Source: a bacterium
Lineage (GTDB): Bacteria > 4484-113 > JAFGCY01
Assembly (NCBI GenBank): GCA_020440605.1
Contig: JAGRNT010000022.1
Span: 19,845 to 55,429 of the forward strand
DNA: 35,585 nucleotides
Reading direction: 5' to 3'
Shown: piece by piece, positions 1 through 9,033 of the stretch
How positions within the stretch are numbered: the stretch's first letter is position 1
Layout: each line of letters starts with the position of its first letter
Made by a program: the position numbers and the translations under genes
The notes under the pieces: model-generated
What the model was told of the DNA's origin: nothing
What the model saw: the letters and a program-made list of their open reading frames with translations, nothing else
Databases searched by the model: none

Positions 1-73
1 AACAGCTTGGCCTCCGCTTGTGCGACAACAAGTGTCGCACCTCCGCTTGTCCGGATTGCTCCGGACCTCCGTT
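1..73 (-). repeat. Two tandem GGAGG-hairpin-CAAG units behind the lipoprotein gene
   Basis: Read on the minus strand directly after the stop codon at 74-76, the sequence alternates a constant spacer (AAGCGGAGG) with two unrelated hairpins. One has stem GTCCGGA/TCCGGAC with a 4-base loop (49-66). The other has stem GTGCGACA/TGTCGCAC with a 5-base loop (20-40). The constant 10-mer CCTCCGCTTG (plus strand) occurs at 11-20 and 40-49, with a variant at 66-75. The stems may act as terminators of the lipoprotein gene, but there is no T-run. The same architecture recurs at 15835-15860 and 27263-27312. Confidence 0.7.
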
Positions 74-2950
74 CTAATCGTTCGGGTTGCCGCCGATCAC
101 CGTCAGCAGGTCGCCGGGCTGGTCCCAGGTGTAGCTGTCGCCACCCTGGAACAGGGTCAGCTCGAAGGTATTGCCAGGCACCAGCGTGCCGGTCCACTCC
201 GGACCCGCGCCGATCTTCTGCCAGTCGGTGTTGTCTGGCACGTAGATCGCCAGCACGTTGAAGCCGAGGCTGCCGAGGCCGGAGGCCACCAGGTTCAGCT
301 CGCGCTCGTGATTGCCGGCGCCGAAGCGCAGCATCGCCTCATCGGCATGTGTGCCGCTGAATTCGAACCACAGCACGTCCGGGGTGGCGCTGGCGATGTT
401 GTTGCCATTGAGCACCTTGCTGCTGAAGTCACGGGCGGAGAGCTGCAGGTTGCCGCGGGTGCCGTCATCGGTGATGTTCACGCCCCAGTCCACGCCGTTG
501 AGGGCGCTGTCGAAGATGAACTCATTGATCACGATGTCGCCGTAGCCGATCGGGTTCTGGTTGCGGTCGAAGACCTGGAAGCCGTAGCTGCCGGTGTTCA
601 GCGCCTGGATGTCCAGGTCGATGCGCCCGGTGCGCGGGTTGGCGGCGTTCAGGTTGATCACGCCGAGATCGGGGGCGTTGAAGGGCACGTCCTGGCCGGC
701 CGTGTCCTGCATGAAGCGCACGACCGGGGTCAGCGCATTGGTCTCGGCCTCCTGGCCGATCGGGAACTCGGTGCCGCCGTTGACCAGCATGTCGCTGAAG
801 CCGGCGAAGTCCACCGGGCTCGCGGTCTTCTCCACGAGGTCGAAGACCACGTGGTCGTTGCGGCGGATGTTGGCCGAGTTGCTGAAGATGTAGAGCATCG
901 TGGTGTCATCACCGAGATCGTTGCCCTTCGGGAAGGTCTCAAGCTCGACCGGCAGCGGGGCCGGGGTGGCCTCGAGGAACTCGCCGGGCTTGTTGACGCT
1001 CGTCCAGGTGCCGTTCACGTTCATGTGCAGGCCGTAGACGTGGTCGGGGGTGACGTTGAGCTGGGTCAGGGCCGTGAAGCCGTAGGGGCCACCAGCAGTC
1101 TCCGGGTCGCGGATCGCGAACTCACCGCCGCCGGCGGGCTCGCTGGCGCTGTAGTCGAAGACGATGCTCTCGGCCGGGTCGTTGAAGTCGTAGAGCACCA
1201 GGCTGACGTTGTCAAGGTTGGCCGGCTCGCCGGCGCTGCCCCAGAAGAAGGCACCCTGCAGCGTGGTGGAGATCGAGGAGTCGAGCACGTGGTTGCCATT
1301 GCCCCACATGCCGGAGCTCGTCGTCATGCTCTGGATGATCCCGGCTTCGGCATCGGCGGAGACGTCGACGTTCCAGCTCTTGCTGACCGCGTTCGGCACG
1401 AAGTCGCCGTCCTGGGCCAGCACGATTCCGAAGCTGCCCTCGGGGGTGGTGAAGCTCGTGCTGTCCGGGTCGTCATCCGGGAACACCACGCCGCTGGCAC
1501 CGCTGGTGTTCGGGGTGAAGTTGATCACGCTGCCCCAGGTGCTGTGGAAATCGTTGAAGCTGCTGTCACCGGCCAGGCTGGATTCCCAGCTCAGGGCGCT
1601 GATCACCGCGGCCAGCGCGTTGTCATAGTCAGTCTGGGAGAGACCGGCGAGGTTGTCCGGGGTGAAGGCGGTCTCGGGGCTGCCGTCGCCGTCCTGGTCC
1701 CAGGCACCGTGGATGCCGGTCACCTCGAAGTCGTAGCTGCTGTTGGCGGGCCAGTTGAAGGTGCCGCCGGTCGCGGTCTGCTCGGTGGAGGACTCGTCAG
1801 TGATCATCACGTCGAAGTCGGTGATCTCCACGCCGTTGACGGTCTGGGCCGCATAGGTCAGGGGCGTCGGGCTGACGCTGAGCGGTCCACTGGCTCCGCT
1901 GCCGCTGGTGCGGGCCGCGAGGTAGACGCTGCCGTCCATGTCAGTGTCGGCGGCCTGCACGTCGGCCAGGCTGATCTCGCCGGTCCAGTGCGCCCACACG
2001 CCGCTCCAGTCCGTCGTGCTCGTGCCCGTGGAGGCGGAGGGAGCAGTGGCGCTGGACCAGCTGTGCGTGGCGACGACGGTCTCGCTGCCATCGAAGTTGT
2101 CACTGTCGCCGAGCAGGATCTCGACCGCAGCAGTGCTCTCACCGAGGTGCACCGCCAGCGGCGTGATGTCGGAGATGTTGACGCTGGTGTTGTAGTCGTA
2201 GTCGGCCTTGGCACCGCTGTAGTCGGAATCGCCGACGGTCCGGCCCAGCAGGATGCCGAGCGGGGTGATGTCGCCGATGTTGGACTCGCCGTCCTGGTTG
2301 CCGTCGCCACCGGCGAAGGCGCCCCAGAACATGTAGTCAGCGGGGGCCGAGTCAGTCACGGCGGAGTTGCCGAACTGGAAGGTGCTCGCCGGGCTGGACA
2401 GCGTGGAGCTGCCCTCGCCGTAGGCGAAGATCACCGGGTTGCTGTGGGCATCACCGGCGGCGCTCTGCGCGCGCTGCGGGCCGGCCTCGAACTCCACACG
2501 GGCGAAGCCGCCGGAGAGCATGGCCGTGTTGTCAGCATCGACCTGGCCGAGGGCCACGACGCCGGGCTGATTGAAGGAGGCCAGCTCGACATCGGCCTCC
2601 ATCAGTCCGCTGAAGCTGGCGGAGACGGGGCTCAGACGCGCTGCATCGAAGTGCAGCTCAAGGGCCACGCCGCTGAGCACGCTCTCGTCCGCGATGTCGA
2701 TCTCCACAACGGTCCGGCCGCCCTCATTGAAGCTCCGCAGATCAATGCTGGAGTTGAGAGAGCTGTCACGGTAGCCGCGGTCGTTGTACCTGACGGCCCT
2801 GAAATCGCCCTCGCTGACCCCGATGAATGACTCCACCGGGGAAAGCTCCGCGGCAGCGTCCAGCGTGGATCCGCCGCCGCAGGAGACCAGGCCCGCAATC
2901 AGTGCAGCAATTGCCAGAAGCAAGACTGCCGTATGTCTGGGATACTTCAT
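74..2950 (-). CDS. Secreted lipoprotein with cohesin-like and dockerin-like modules
   Basis: The 958-residue product starts with a lipoprotein signal peptide ending in the lipobox LVSC (Cys about residue 24), so it should be an outer- or cell-surface lipoprotein. Residues about 60-190 look like a cohesin-type beta-sandwich (alternating hydrophobic strands with 'VVEIDIAD', 'VALELHFDAARL' and 'GFARVEFEAG'). Residues about 213-262 carry two dockerin-type calcium loops, DGNQDGESNIGD and DYDYNTSVNISD, each followed by ITPL. The remaining ~690 residues are beta-rich and I do not recognise them. ATG at 2950 is preceded by GGTGGAG. The function is not known; cohesin-dockerin contacts suggest surface assembly or carbohydrate-related binding. 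The ISDITPLA form of the loop differs from clostridial dockerins. Confidence 0.8.
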   Translation of the reverse strand: MKYPRHTAVLLLAIAALIAGLVSCGGGSTLDAAAELSPVESFIGVSEGDFRAVRYNDRGYRDSSLNSSIDLRSFNEGGRTVVEIDIADESVLSGVALELHFDAARLSPVSASFSGLMEADVELASFNQPGVVALGQVDADNTAMLSGGFARVEFEAGPQRAQSAAGDAHSNPVIFAYGEGSSTLSSPASTFQFGNSAVTDSAPADYMFWGAFAGGDGNQDGESNIGDITPLGILLGRTVGDSDYSGAKADYDYNTSVNISDITPLAVHLGESTAAVEILLGDSDNFDGSETVVATHSWSSATAPSASTGTSTTDWSGVWAHWTGEISLADVQAADTDMDGSVYLAARTSGSGASGPLSVSPTPLTYAAQTVNGVEITDFDVMITDESSTEQTATGGTFNWPANSSYDFEVTGIHGAWDQDGDGSPETAFTPDNLAGLSQTDYDNALAAVISALSWESSLAGDSSFNDFHSTWGSVINFTPNTSGASGVVFPDDDPDSTSFTTPEGSFGIVLAQDGDFVPNAVSKSWNVDVSADAEAGIIQSMTTSSGMWGNGNHVLDSSISTTLQGAFFWGSAGEPANLDNVSLVLYDFNDPAESIVFDYSASEPAGGGEFAIRDPETAGGPYGFTALTQLNVTPDHVYGLHMNVNGTWTSVNKPGEFLEATPAPLPVELETFPKGNDLGDDTTMLYIFSNSANIRRNDHVVFDLVEKTASPVDFAGFSDMLVNGGTEFPIGQEAETNALTPVVRFMQDTAGQDVPFNAPDLGVINLNAANPRTGRIDLDIQALNTGSYGFQVFDRNQNPIGYGDIVINEFIFDSALNGVDWGVNITDDGTRGNLQLSARDFSSKVLNGNNIASATPDVLWFEFSGTHADEAMLRFGAGNHERELNLVASGLGSLGFNVLAIYVPDNTDWQKIGAGPEWTGTLVPGNTFELTLFQGGDSYTWDQPGDLLTVIGGNPND

Positions 2951-3266
2951 TTCTCCACCTTACGGATTTGAATTGAACAATAAGGAGGCAAGGTGAACGA
3001 AAGGAGCTTCTCGCTCCCCAGCATATCTGTGCAAGTCAAACCACGGAAAGCCAAAACTCACCCGCTCTCACTCTGTATGTGCCCGAATGTTAACAGAACA
3101 GGGGAAACAGTCAGCACATTTTTCCGGCTCTTAAACGCGCTTCACCCGGAGTTTACGGGCCTTCTCGTCATGGACTCCGCGGGGCCGGACTTGTGGCGGA
3201 ATGAGACCCTGTGAGATCATTGATACTGCGGTATCACCGCAAGACCCTCACAATCCGGACCAGTAG
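2951..3266. promoter_or_regulatory. Divergent intergenic region (lipoprotein gene / tricorn-like gene)
   Basis: These 316 bases separate two divergently transcribed genes and should hold both promoters. The stretch is clearly more AT-rich than the flanks. A perfect inverted repeat TGATAC-TGCG-GTATCA at 3219-3234 lies about 32 bases before the tricorn-like start and could be an operator or a small hairpin. I see no convincing paired -35/-10 set. An open frame at 2993-3214 has no ribosome binding site or recognisable product and I do not count it as a gene. Confidence 0.4.
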
Positions 3267-6200
3267 ATGAAGACCTGCAGAATGCTCGTGATCGCTGCAC
3301 TGTACCTGTGCATTGCCGGCCCGGCCTCCGCTGAGCGCGAGGCCCGCAGCATGTCCCGCCCGGAGATCAGCCCCGACGGCCGGACCGTGTTCTTCTCGTG
3401 CTGGGGAGACATCTGGAGTGCGCCGCGTGACGGCAGCGCTCCGGCCCGGCGCCTGAGTGCCAACGTGGCCTATGACACAGGGCCGCTGCTCTCACCGGAC
3501 GGCAGCACCATCGCCTTCAACTCCGACCGCTTCGGCAACTGGGACATCTTCACGATGCCGGTCGAGGGCGGCCCCCCGACGCGCCTGACCTGGGACAGCA
3601 CCAGCAACTACCTCACGGACTGGAACCCGGATGGCAGCGGCCTGCTGGAGTTCGCGGTCTACGAGCAGCTCTGGGATCTCTCGATGTTCGAGGTCCCGCT
3701 GGACGGCAGTACCGCGCAGCGCGTGAGCAACGAGGACCACGACGGGCATGTATTCGGCCGCTACCTGGGCGATACCGGTCGCATCGTCTATTGCCGTGAA
3801 CCGGGCAGCTGGTCGCGCAAGAACTACCACGGCACATACGCCTACGACATCTATATGTATGACCCGGCCAGCGGGAAGCATACACAGCTCACCGACTACG
3901 ACGGCAAGGACTGCTGGCCGCAGCCCAGCCCGGACGGCAGCCTGATCTACTTCGTGAGTGACCGTGACGGGCATGAGAATCTCTGGGTGATGAAAGCCGA
4001 CGGCAGCGGGCTCAGGCAGCTCACCGAGCTGCGCAAGAACGGACCGCGCTGGCCGCGCCTTAGCGCGGATGGCGACGAGATCATCTACGAGAAGATGGGC
4101 CAGCTCTACGTGATCCCAGCAGCCGGGGGCAGCCCGGAGCGCATCAGCGTGAGCTTCGCCGACGATCCGATGCGCGAGATGGTGGAGGAGCGCACCTTCC
4201 GCGGCGACGTGAGTGAGTACCGGCTCTCCCCGAACGGCAACTACTTCGCACTCGTCGTCAGCGGCGACATCTACATCCTGAAGAACCCCGACAGCTACAA
4301 GGATGAGGAGAAGCCGGACCAGGACCTCTCCCAGGCCTTCCACGTCGTGGAGACGGCGGCGCGCGAGATGAGCATTGACTGGCTGCCGGACAGCAAGCAC
4401 CTCGTCTATCTCTCGGACCGCGATGAGCAGTTCGATGTCTACATGCTCGACCTCGAGACCCTCGAGGAGACGCAGCTGACGGACACCCCGGGTGATGAGT
4501 CCGGACCCGATGCCTCCCCCGCCGGCAACCAGGTGATGTGGTACAGCGACAAGTTCAGCCTGATGCTGCATGACGTTGACAGCGGCAGCCAGCAGGTCGT
4601 GCACAGCGGGCGGATCTTCGGGATCACCAGCGGGCTGGGCTTCGAGTGGAGCCCGGACGGCAAGTGGATCAGCTTCGTGGAGGGCTACTACGATGGAGTT
4701 GACAACGCCTACATCATGAACCTCGAGGACCGTGAGCCGATCAACATCTCACGCAGCCCCGAGGGCAACTCCACCCCGCAGTGGAGCCCGGACGGCAAGT
4801 GGCTGGCCTTCGGCGAGGGTGAGGGCTACGGCGATGTCTACATGCCCTACTACCCGGGACTGTCCGCCGGCAGCGAGGTGATGCTGATCGAGCTCAACCC
4901 CGAGCAGGAGGAGTACGACCTCGAGCTGCTGTTCGAGGAGGACATGCCCGAGCCGGAGCCGATCGAGCAGGCTGAAGGCAAGGATGCCGAGGACAAGGAT
5001 GCGGACAAGCCCGCCGCTGACAGGGAAGCTGACAAGGGCAGCAAGGACAAGGACGGGAAGGATAGCAAGGACAAGGACGGCAAGGACATTCCGGAAGTGG
5101 TGATCAGGCTGGAGCGCATCGATGAGCGGGCCTACCCGATCCGCCGCAACGAGGGCGGGGCGCGCTCCCCGCTGTTCTCACCTGACGGCAGTTTCCTGAT
5201 CTATTCCACGCGCCACGATGGCGACATCGAATGGTGGACCTACGAGCTCGAGAAGCGAGAGATCGCGCGGCTGGACAGCGGCCGCAAGGGCAGCCCGCAG
5301 TTCACGAAGGACGGCAAGCGCATCTACTTCAGCGAAGGTGGCAACATCAGCTATCTCGACCTGCGCGGCAGCAAGTCCAGCGGCGGAGGCCGGGTGGCCA
5401 GCAGCTGCACGCAGACCATTGACCAGTACGAGCGCTGGGACCAGATGCTCGTAGAGGGCTGGCGGGCACTGAAGAACTACTTCTACGACCCGGAGATGAT
5501 GGGCGTGGACTGGGATGACGTGCTGAAGCGCTACCGCCCGCGCGTGCAGGAGATCGGGACCTACACCGAGTTCGGCACGCTCTATCGCGAGATGATTGAC
5601 GAGCTCGGGGCCTCGCACATGGGCTACACCGTGCGTGGCAACGAGCGTGAGGCTCCGGCCGACAGCACGGCCAGCCTCGCCGTGAAGTATGACGACGCCT
5701 TCAGTGGACCTGGATGGCGCGTGCTGGACGTACTGACGGACGGCCCGGCGGACCGCGACGGCAGCCGGCTCTACCCCGGCGACGTGATCCTCTCCATCAA
5801 TGGCGAGCTGATTTCCGCAGCCAGCAACCGCGCGCTGATGCTGAACAACCTCTCCGGTGAGCCGCTGCGGCTGGAAGTGCAGAATGGCGACGCTGCGCGC
5901 ACGGCTCTCGCCGAGGATGCCGCTGAAACGCGCACGGTGGACCTGAAGCCGATCGGCGGCGCGCGTGGCCTGGCCTACCAGGACTGGGTGCGGGACAACC
6001 GCAGCACCGTGGAGGACGGGAGTGGCGGGCGGATCGCCTACCAGCACATCCGCGGCATGAACCTCTCGAGCCTCGTGCAGTTCAGGAAGGAGCTGTACGC
6101 TGACAGCTTCGACAAGGATGCGCTGATCATCGACGTGCGCTTCAACGGCGGCGGCAGCACGAGTGTGGAAATCATGGAGATGCTGACCCGCCAGGCCGCC

Positions 6201-6584
6201 TACTGGCGCCAGCTGCCCGGTGCGGAGCGCAAGGAGGCCGCGCGCCAGCTGATGTGGGAGGGCCCGATCGTGGTGCTGATCAACCCGCACAGCTACAGCA
6301 ACGCGGAGATCTTCGCGCACATCATGAAGGACCACAGGATCGCCACGGTGATCGGAGAGACCACCGGCGGCAACGTGATCTCCACCGGCGGCTACGGCCT
6401 CGTGGACGGCAGTTTCCTGCGGATGCCGGGCTTCCTCAACATGAAGTACGACGGCACGGACATGGAGGGCAACGGCTGCGTGCCGGACATCATGGTGCCG
6501 ATCGACCCCGAGCAGCTTGCCAATGGGGTTGACAACCAGCTGGAGGCCGCGATCAGCTTCCTGCTGGGTGAGATTGGCAACTGA
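3267..6584 (+). CDS. Secreted tricorn-type serine protease (family S41, beta-propeller + PDZ)
   Basis: A signal peptide ending at about residue 22 (GPASA-ER) indicates export. Residues about 30-540 are WD40/TolB-like propeller blades with repeated 'SPDG' and 'SDRDG' turns. Residues about 565-615 form a Lys/Asp/Glu-rich linker made of GKD/KDKDGKD repeats. A tricorn core follows: His784 in ELGASHMGY, a PDZ domain at about 815-880, and an S41 catalytic domain with the likely nucleophile Ser1011 in SYSNAEIF and the VIGETTGG motif. At 1105 residues the length matches bacterial tricorn homologues. Family members degrade peptides downstream of other proteases; the signal peptide puts this one outside the cytoplasm. 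No clear Shine-Dalgarno precedes the ATG at 3267. It is monocistronic as far as can be seen. Confidence 0.92.
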   Translation: MKTCRMLVIAALYLCIAGPASAEREARSMSRPEISPDGRTVFFSCWGDIWSAPRDGSAPARRLSANVAYDTGPLLSPDGSTIAFNSDRFGNWDIFTMPVEGGPPTRLTWDSTSNYLTDWNPDGSGLLEFAVYEQLWDLSMFEVPLDGSTAQRVSNEDHDGHVFGRYLGDTGRIVYCREPGSWSRKNYHGTYAYDIYMYDPASGKHTQLTDYDGKDCWPQPSPDGSLIYFVSDRDGHENLWVMKADGSGLRQLTELRKNGPRWPRLSADGDEIIYEKMGQLYVIPAAGGSPERISVSFADDPMREMVEERTFRGDVSEYRLSPNGNYFALVVSGDIYILKNPDSYKDEEKPDQDLSQAFHVVETAAREMSIDWLPDSKHLVYLSDRDEQFDVYMLDLETLEETQLTDTPGDESGPDASPAGNQVMWYSDKFSLMLHDVDSGSQQVVHSGRIFGITSGLGFEWSPDGKWISFVEGYYDGVDNAYIMNLEDREPINISRSPEGNSTPQWSPDGKWLAFGEGEGYGDVYMPYYPGLSAGSEVMLIELNPEQEEYDLELLFEEDMPEPEPIEQAEGKDAEDKDADKPAADREADKGSKDKDGKDSKDKDGKDIPEVVIRLERIDERAYPIRRNEGGARSPLFSPDGSFLIYSTRHDGDIEWWTYELEKREIARLDSGRKGSPQFTKDGKRIYFSEGGNISYLDLRGSKSSGGGRVASSCTQTIDQYERWDQMLVEGWRALKNYFYDPEMMGVDWDDVLKRYRPRVQEIGTYTEFGTLYREMIDELGASHMGYTVRGNEREAPADSTASLAVKYDDAFSGPGWRVLDVLTDGPADRDGSRLYPGDVILSINGELISAASNRALMLNNLSGEPLRLEVQNGDAARTALAEDAAETRTVDLKPIGGARGLAYQDWVRDNRSTVEDGSGGRIAYQHIRGMNLSSLVQFRKELYADSFDKDALIIDVRFNGGGSTSVEIMEMLTRQAAYWRQLPGAERKEAARQLMWEGPIVVLINPHSYSNAEIFAHIMKDHRIATVIGETTGGNVISTGGYGLVDGSFLRMPGFLNMKYDGTDMEGNGCVPDIMVPIDPEQLANGVDNQLEAAISFLLGEIGN

Positions 6585-6872
6585 GGAACTGAATCACTGA
6601 ATCCCTAACCGGGTTTTGAGCGGCAGTTAACCCCGCTCTAATCCGCGCGCGCGCCTGTCCGGGTAACATACAGCCAGATTGGTTTTGTACCGGGATTCAG
6701 AAACCGGCAGGAAGCCGGGAGATGAGTTACTGACTGACAACGGCGGACCCCGCGAACCCGCCGTCCGTGAGCGCGCCGGATGCCTTCGAGACGCGGATGC
6801 ACTGCAGCCGCAGCACGCCCACACGGGCCGCCCGGAAAGACGGGCCGAATCAATGTTTCTGGGAGATATGCA
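6585..6872. other. Intergenic region after the tricorn-like gene
   Basis: This 288-base gap holds a weak hairpin GAGCGG/CCGCTC (6618-6638) that may end the upstream transcript. A frame from 6780 runs in phase into the PKD-protein gene, but it has no signal sequence and no ribosome site, so I read it as leader. No other gene is evident. Confidence 0.4.
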
Positions 6873-7244
6873 ATGAAGAAGTTCCTGACAATGGGCTTAA
6901 GCGCCCTGATCCTGTCCATGCTCTGCTGTGCCGCAGCCTCCGCGCAGGGCAGTCCCAACCAGCCCCCGCATGCCGACCTGCAGGTGGTGATCATCATCAT
7001 CAACGGCGGCAGCAGCGGCTCTGACAAGAAGAGCGTTGATGCCGGACCGAGCTACGACCTCGACGGTGAGCTCGTCGGATTCGAGTGGGACCTCGATGGC
7101 AACGGCAGCTTCGAGACCGATACCGGCGGCCTGAGCCGCGCCGAGGTCGGCTTCACTGAACCCGGAGACTACTGGGTCGGCGTGCGCGTCACCGATGACG
7201 CGGGCGATACTGACACCCACTACGCCTGGGTCACCCTCAACTGA
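6873..7244 (+). CDS. Small secreted protein with one PKD-like domain
   Basis: The 123-residue product begins MKKFLTMG and has a classical signal peptide cleaved after ASA (about residue 26). The mature part is almost entirely one PKD-like beta-sandwich: SYDLDGELVGFEWDLDGNG is the hallmark first half, and GDYWVGVRVTDDAGDT the last strand pair. I chose ATG 6873 because GGGAGA lies just upstream and the signal peptide starts there; an in-phase ATG at 6780 would bury the signal. PKD domains mediate protein-protein or protein-carbohydrate contacts on secreted proteins. A free-standing single domain is unusual, so its partner cannot be inferred. Confidence 0.8.
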   Translation: MKKFLTMGLSALILSMLCCAAASAQGSPNQPPHADLQVVIIIINGGSSGSDKKSVDAGPSYDLDGELVGFEWDLDGNGSFETDTGGLSRAEVGFTEPGDYWVGVRVTDDAGDTDTHYAWVTLN

Positions 7245-7267
7245 CGGCAGCAATACACACACCTGCG

Positions 7268-7294
7268 GGGCCGGGCGGAGATTCCGTCCGGCCC
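7268..7294 (+). terminator. Strong hairpin after the PKD-protein gene
   Basis: A 12-bp stem (GGGCCGGGCGGA with TCCGTCCGGCCC, one G-T pair) and a 3-base loop lie 24 bases after the stop codon. No T-run follows beyond CTTTCC, so it could be an intrinsic terminator or an mRNA-stabilising hairpin. Confidence 0.6.
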
Positions 7295-7301
7295 TGCGTG
7301 C

Positions 7302-7331
7302 TTTCCAGTGCCCCGCAACACGCGCTAGAAT
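7302..7331 (+). promoter_or_regulatory. Candidate promoter of the 5'-nucleotidase gene
   Basis: TTTCCA (7302-7307) and TAGAAT (7326-7331) are separated by 18 bases. They sit just after the terminator-like hairpin and about 48 bases before the chosen start codon. Spacing and position are right for a sigma70-type promoter; the -35 box is only a 4/6 match. Confidence 0.45.
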
Positions 7332-7379
7332 CCCTGCACTGAAACCCCCGCATGCCTGGCATGCGCTTCGGAGATGCAG

Positions 7380-8924
7380 ATGCGCAACCGGATTCTCGCA
7401 ACCCTGATCCTCGGCCTGCTGGCCGCGCTGGCCCTGATCGGCAGCAGTGCCGCCGAGGAGCTGAGGCTCGGCATCGTCAGCAGCAATGACAGCCACGGGC
7501 ACATCCTGCCCTTCCGCCACAACGGCGAGGAGGGCTGGGGCGGCATGGCCCGCCGCCGCGTGGCGATCCAGACCGCCCGCGCCGACACCGACTACTACTG
7601 GATGGTGCTGGATGCCGGCGACGTGTTCCAGGGTACGCCGATGAGCAACCTGCTAACGGGTTTCCTCGACATCGAGTCCATGAACCAGATGGGCTATGAC
7701 GCGATGTGCCTCGGCAACCACGAGTTCGACTTCGGCTACGACCTGATCCGCGGGCGGATGCCGGATGCCAACTTCCCGATGCTGAGCTGCAACGTGATCG
7801 ACCGCGAGCGCGGCGTGCCGGTCTCCGAGCCCTTCCACATCTTCCGCCGCGGCGACTACCGCATCGGTGTGATCGGGCTGACCACCGAGACCCTGCTGGG
7901 CGAAACCAACCCGCGCGTCGCGGACAGCGTGGACGTGCATGACCCGGTGCCGATCGTGCGCGCCCTGGCGCAGTACATGCGCAGCATCGGCGTGGACATC
8001 GTGATCGCCGTGGGCCACCAGGGCTACGGCCGCGACCTGGCGATGGCGGAGGCCGTGCCCGAGCTGGACGTGATCGTGGGCGGGCATACGCATACGAAGC
8101 TCGATGAGCCGACGCGCGTGGGCGACGTGGTGGTGACCCAGAGCTGGGAGTGGGGCAAGCAGATCGGCGTGCTGAAGCTGGACTTCGAGCGTGACAGTGC
8201 GGATGAACGCTTCCAGCTGCGTGAGTTTGACAACGAATACGTGCCGATGAGCCCGGACCTGCCGGAGGATGACGGCCTGAAGGCCTTCATCGCAGACTAC
8301 GATGCACGCTTCTCGAAGGAGATGGGCCGCGTGGTCTGCACGGCGATGCAGGACTTCCCCGTGGACGAGATCCGCGTGCGCGAGAATGCGCTGGCGAACA
8401 TGGTCGCCGACAGCATGCGCCTCGCCACCGAGGCCGACGTGGCCTACTTCAACGGCGGCAACTTCCGCGCCGGCCTGAACGCAGGCGAGGTCAACTTCGG
8501 CGACCTCTACAGCGTGCTGCCCTATGACAACTTCCTGATGAAGCTGGAGCTGCCGGGCTGGAAGCTGCTGGAACTGATGGAATATGCAGGACTGCAGTAC
8601 GGTGACGGCGGCTTCCCGCAGGTCAGCGGCCTGCGCCTGCGCTATGTCGACATGGTGCTGGCGGAAGCCCTGGTGCTGCGGGACGGCGAGTATGTGGCGA
8701 TTGACCCGGATGCGAACTACACATTCCTGACGACGGACTTCGTTGCCATCGGCGGTGACGGCTTCCCGCTGGACGAGGACCCCTACGGCCCGGGCTACAC
8801 CGGCAAGGAGCAGCGCGCGACCTTTGCGCAGTGGGCCAGCACCGAGCGCGAACTGTCCTACGAGACGGATGGCCGCGTGGTGTTCGAATGGGTCTCGATG
8901 GAGGACCCGGGGATCGCGGATTAG
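7380..8924 (+). CDS. Exported 5'-nucleotidase / metallophosphoesterase (UshA family)
   Basis: A signal peptide (cleavage near SSAA-EE, residue ~25) precedes a complete two-domain UshA-type enzyme of 514 residues. The metallophosphatase domain shows all the metal-ligand motifs: NDSHGH, DAGDVFQG, GNHEFD, VGHQGYG and GGHTHT. The C-terminal 5'-nucleotidase domain has NGGNFRAGLN and VLPYDNFL, which in this family form the substrate-binding pocket. The predicted role is periplasmic hydrolysis of nucleotides or related phosphoesters for salvage. The second of two in-phase ATGs (7380) is chosen because CGGAG at 7369-7373 is six bases before it; the first, at 7374, would abut that site. Substrate specificity cannot be read from sequence. 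Confidence 0.93.
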   Translation: MRNRILATLILGLLAALALIGSSAAEELRLGIVSSNDSHGHILPFRHNGEEGWGGMARRRVAIQTARADTDYYWMVLDAGDVFQGTPMSNLLTGFLDIESMNQMGYDAMCLGNHEFDFGYDLIRGRMPDANFPMLSCNVIDRERGVPVSEPFHIFRRGDYRIGVIGLTTETLLGETNPRVADSVDVHDPVPIVRALAQYMRSIGVDIVIAVGHQGYGRDLAMAEAVPELDVIVGGHTHTKLDEPTRVGDVVVTQSWEWGKQIGVLKLDFERDSADERFQLREFDNEYVPMSPDLPEDDGLKAFIADYDARFSKEMGRVVCTAMQDFPVDEIRVRENALANMVADSMRLATEADVAYFNGGNFRAGLNAGEVNFGDLYSVLPYDNFLMKLELPGWKLLELMEYAGLQYGDGGFPQVSGLRLRYVDMVLAEALVLRDGEYVAIDPDANYTFLTTDFVAIGGDGFPLDEDPYGPGYTGKEQRATFAQWASTERELSYETDGRVVFEWVSMEDPGIAD

Positions 8925-9033
8925 GCCTCGACTTTATGCCTTCCCGGAAATGATGGAATCCTGAGGAATGCCTGAGCCTGCTCTGAAGCGGATTCAGTAA
9001 AACTTCGGTGAATCCAATTCAGTGGAGGCATAT

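Noticed and set aside
20..2830. Long open frame on the plus strand opposite the dockerin lipoprotein gene
   Set aside because: It is Val/Ala/Gly/Glu-rich without motifs, signal or ribosome site, as expected for the antisense of a high-GC gene; the minus-strand frame has a lipobox and calcium loops.
2993..3214. 73-codon frame between the lipoprotein and tricorn-like genes
   Set aside because: No Shine-Dalgarno or promoter, no family resemblance, low-GC codon use unlike its neighbours; it lies where divergent promoters are expected.
6780..6872. N-terminal extension of the PKD protein
   Set aside because: It would put 31 Arg-rich residues in front of a perfect signal peptide and leave the GGGAGA ribosome site inside the coding region.
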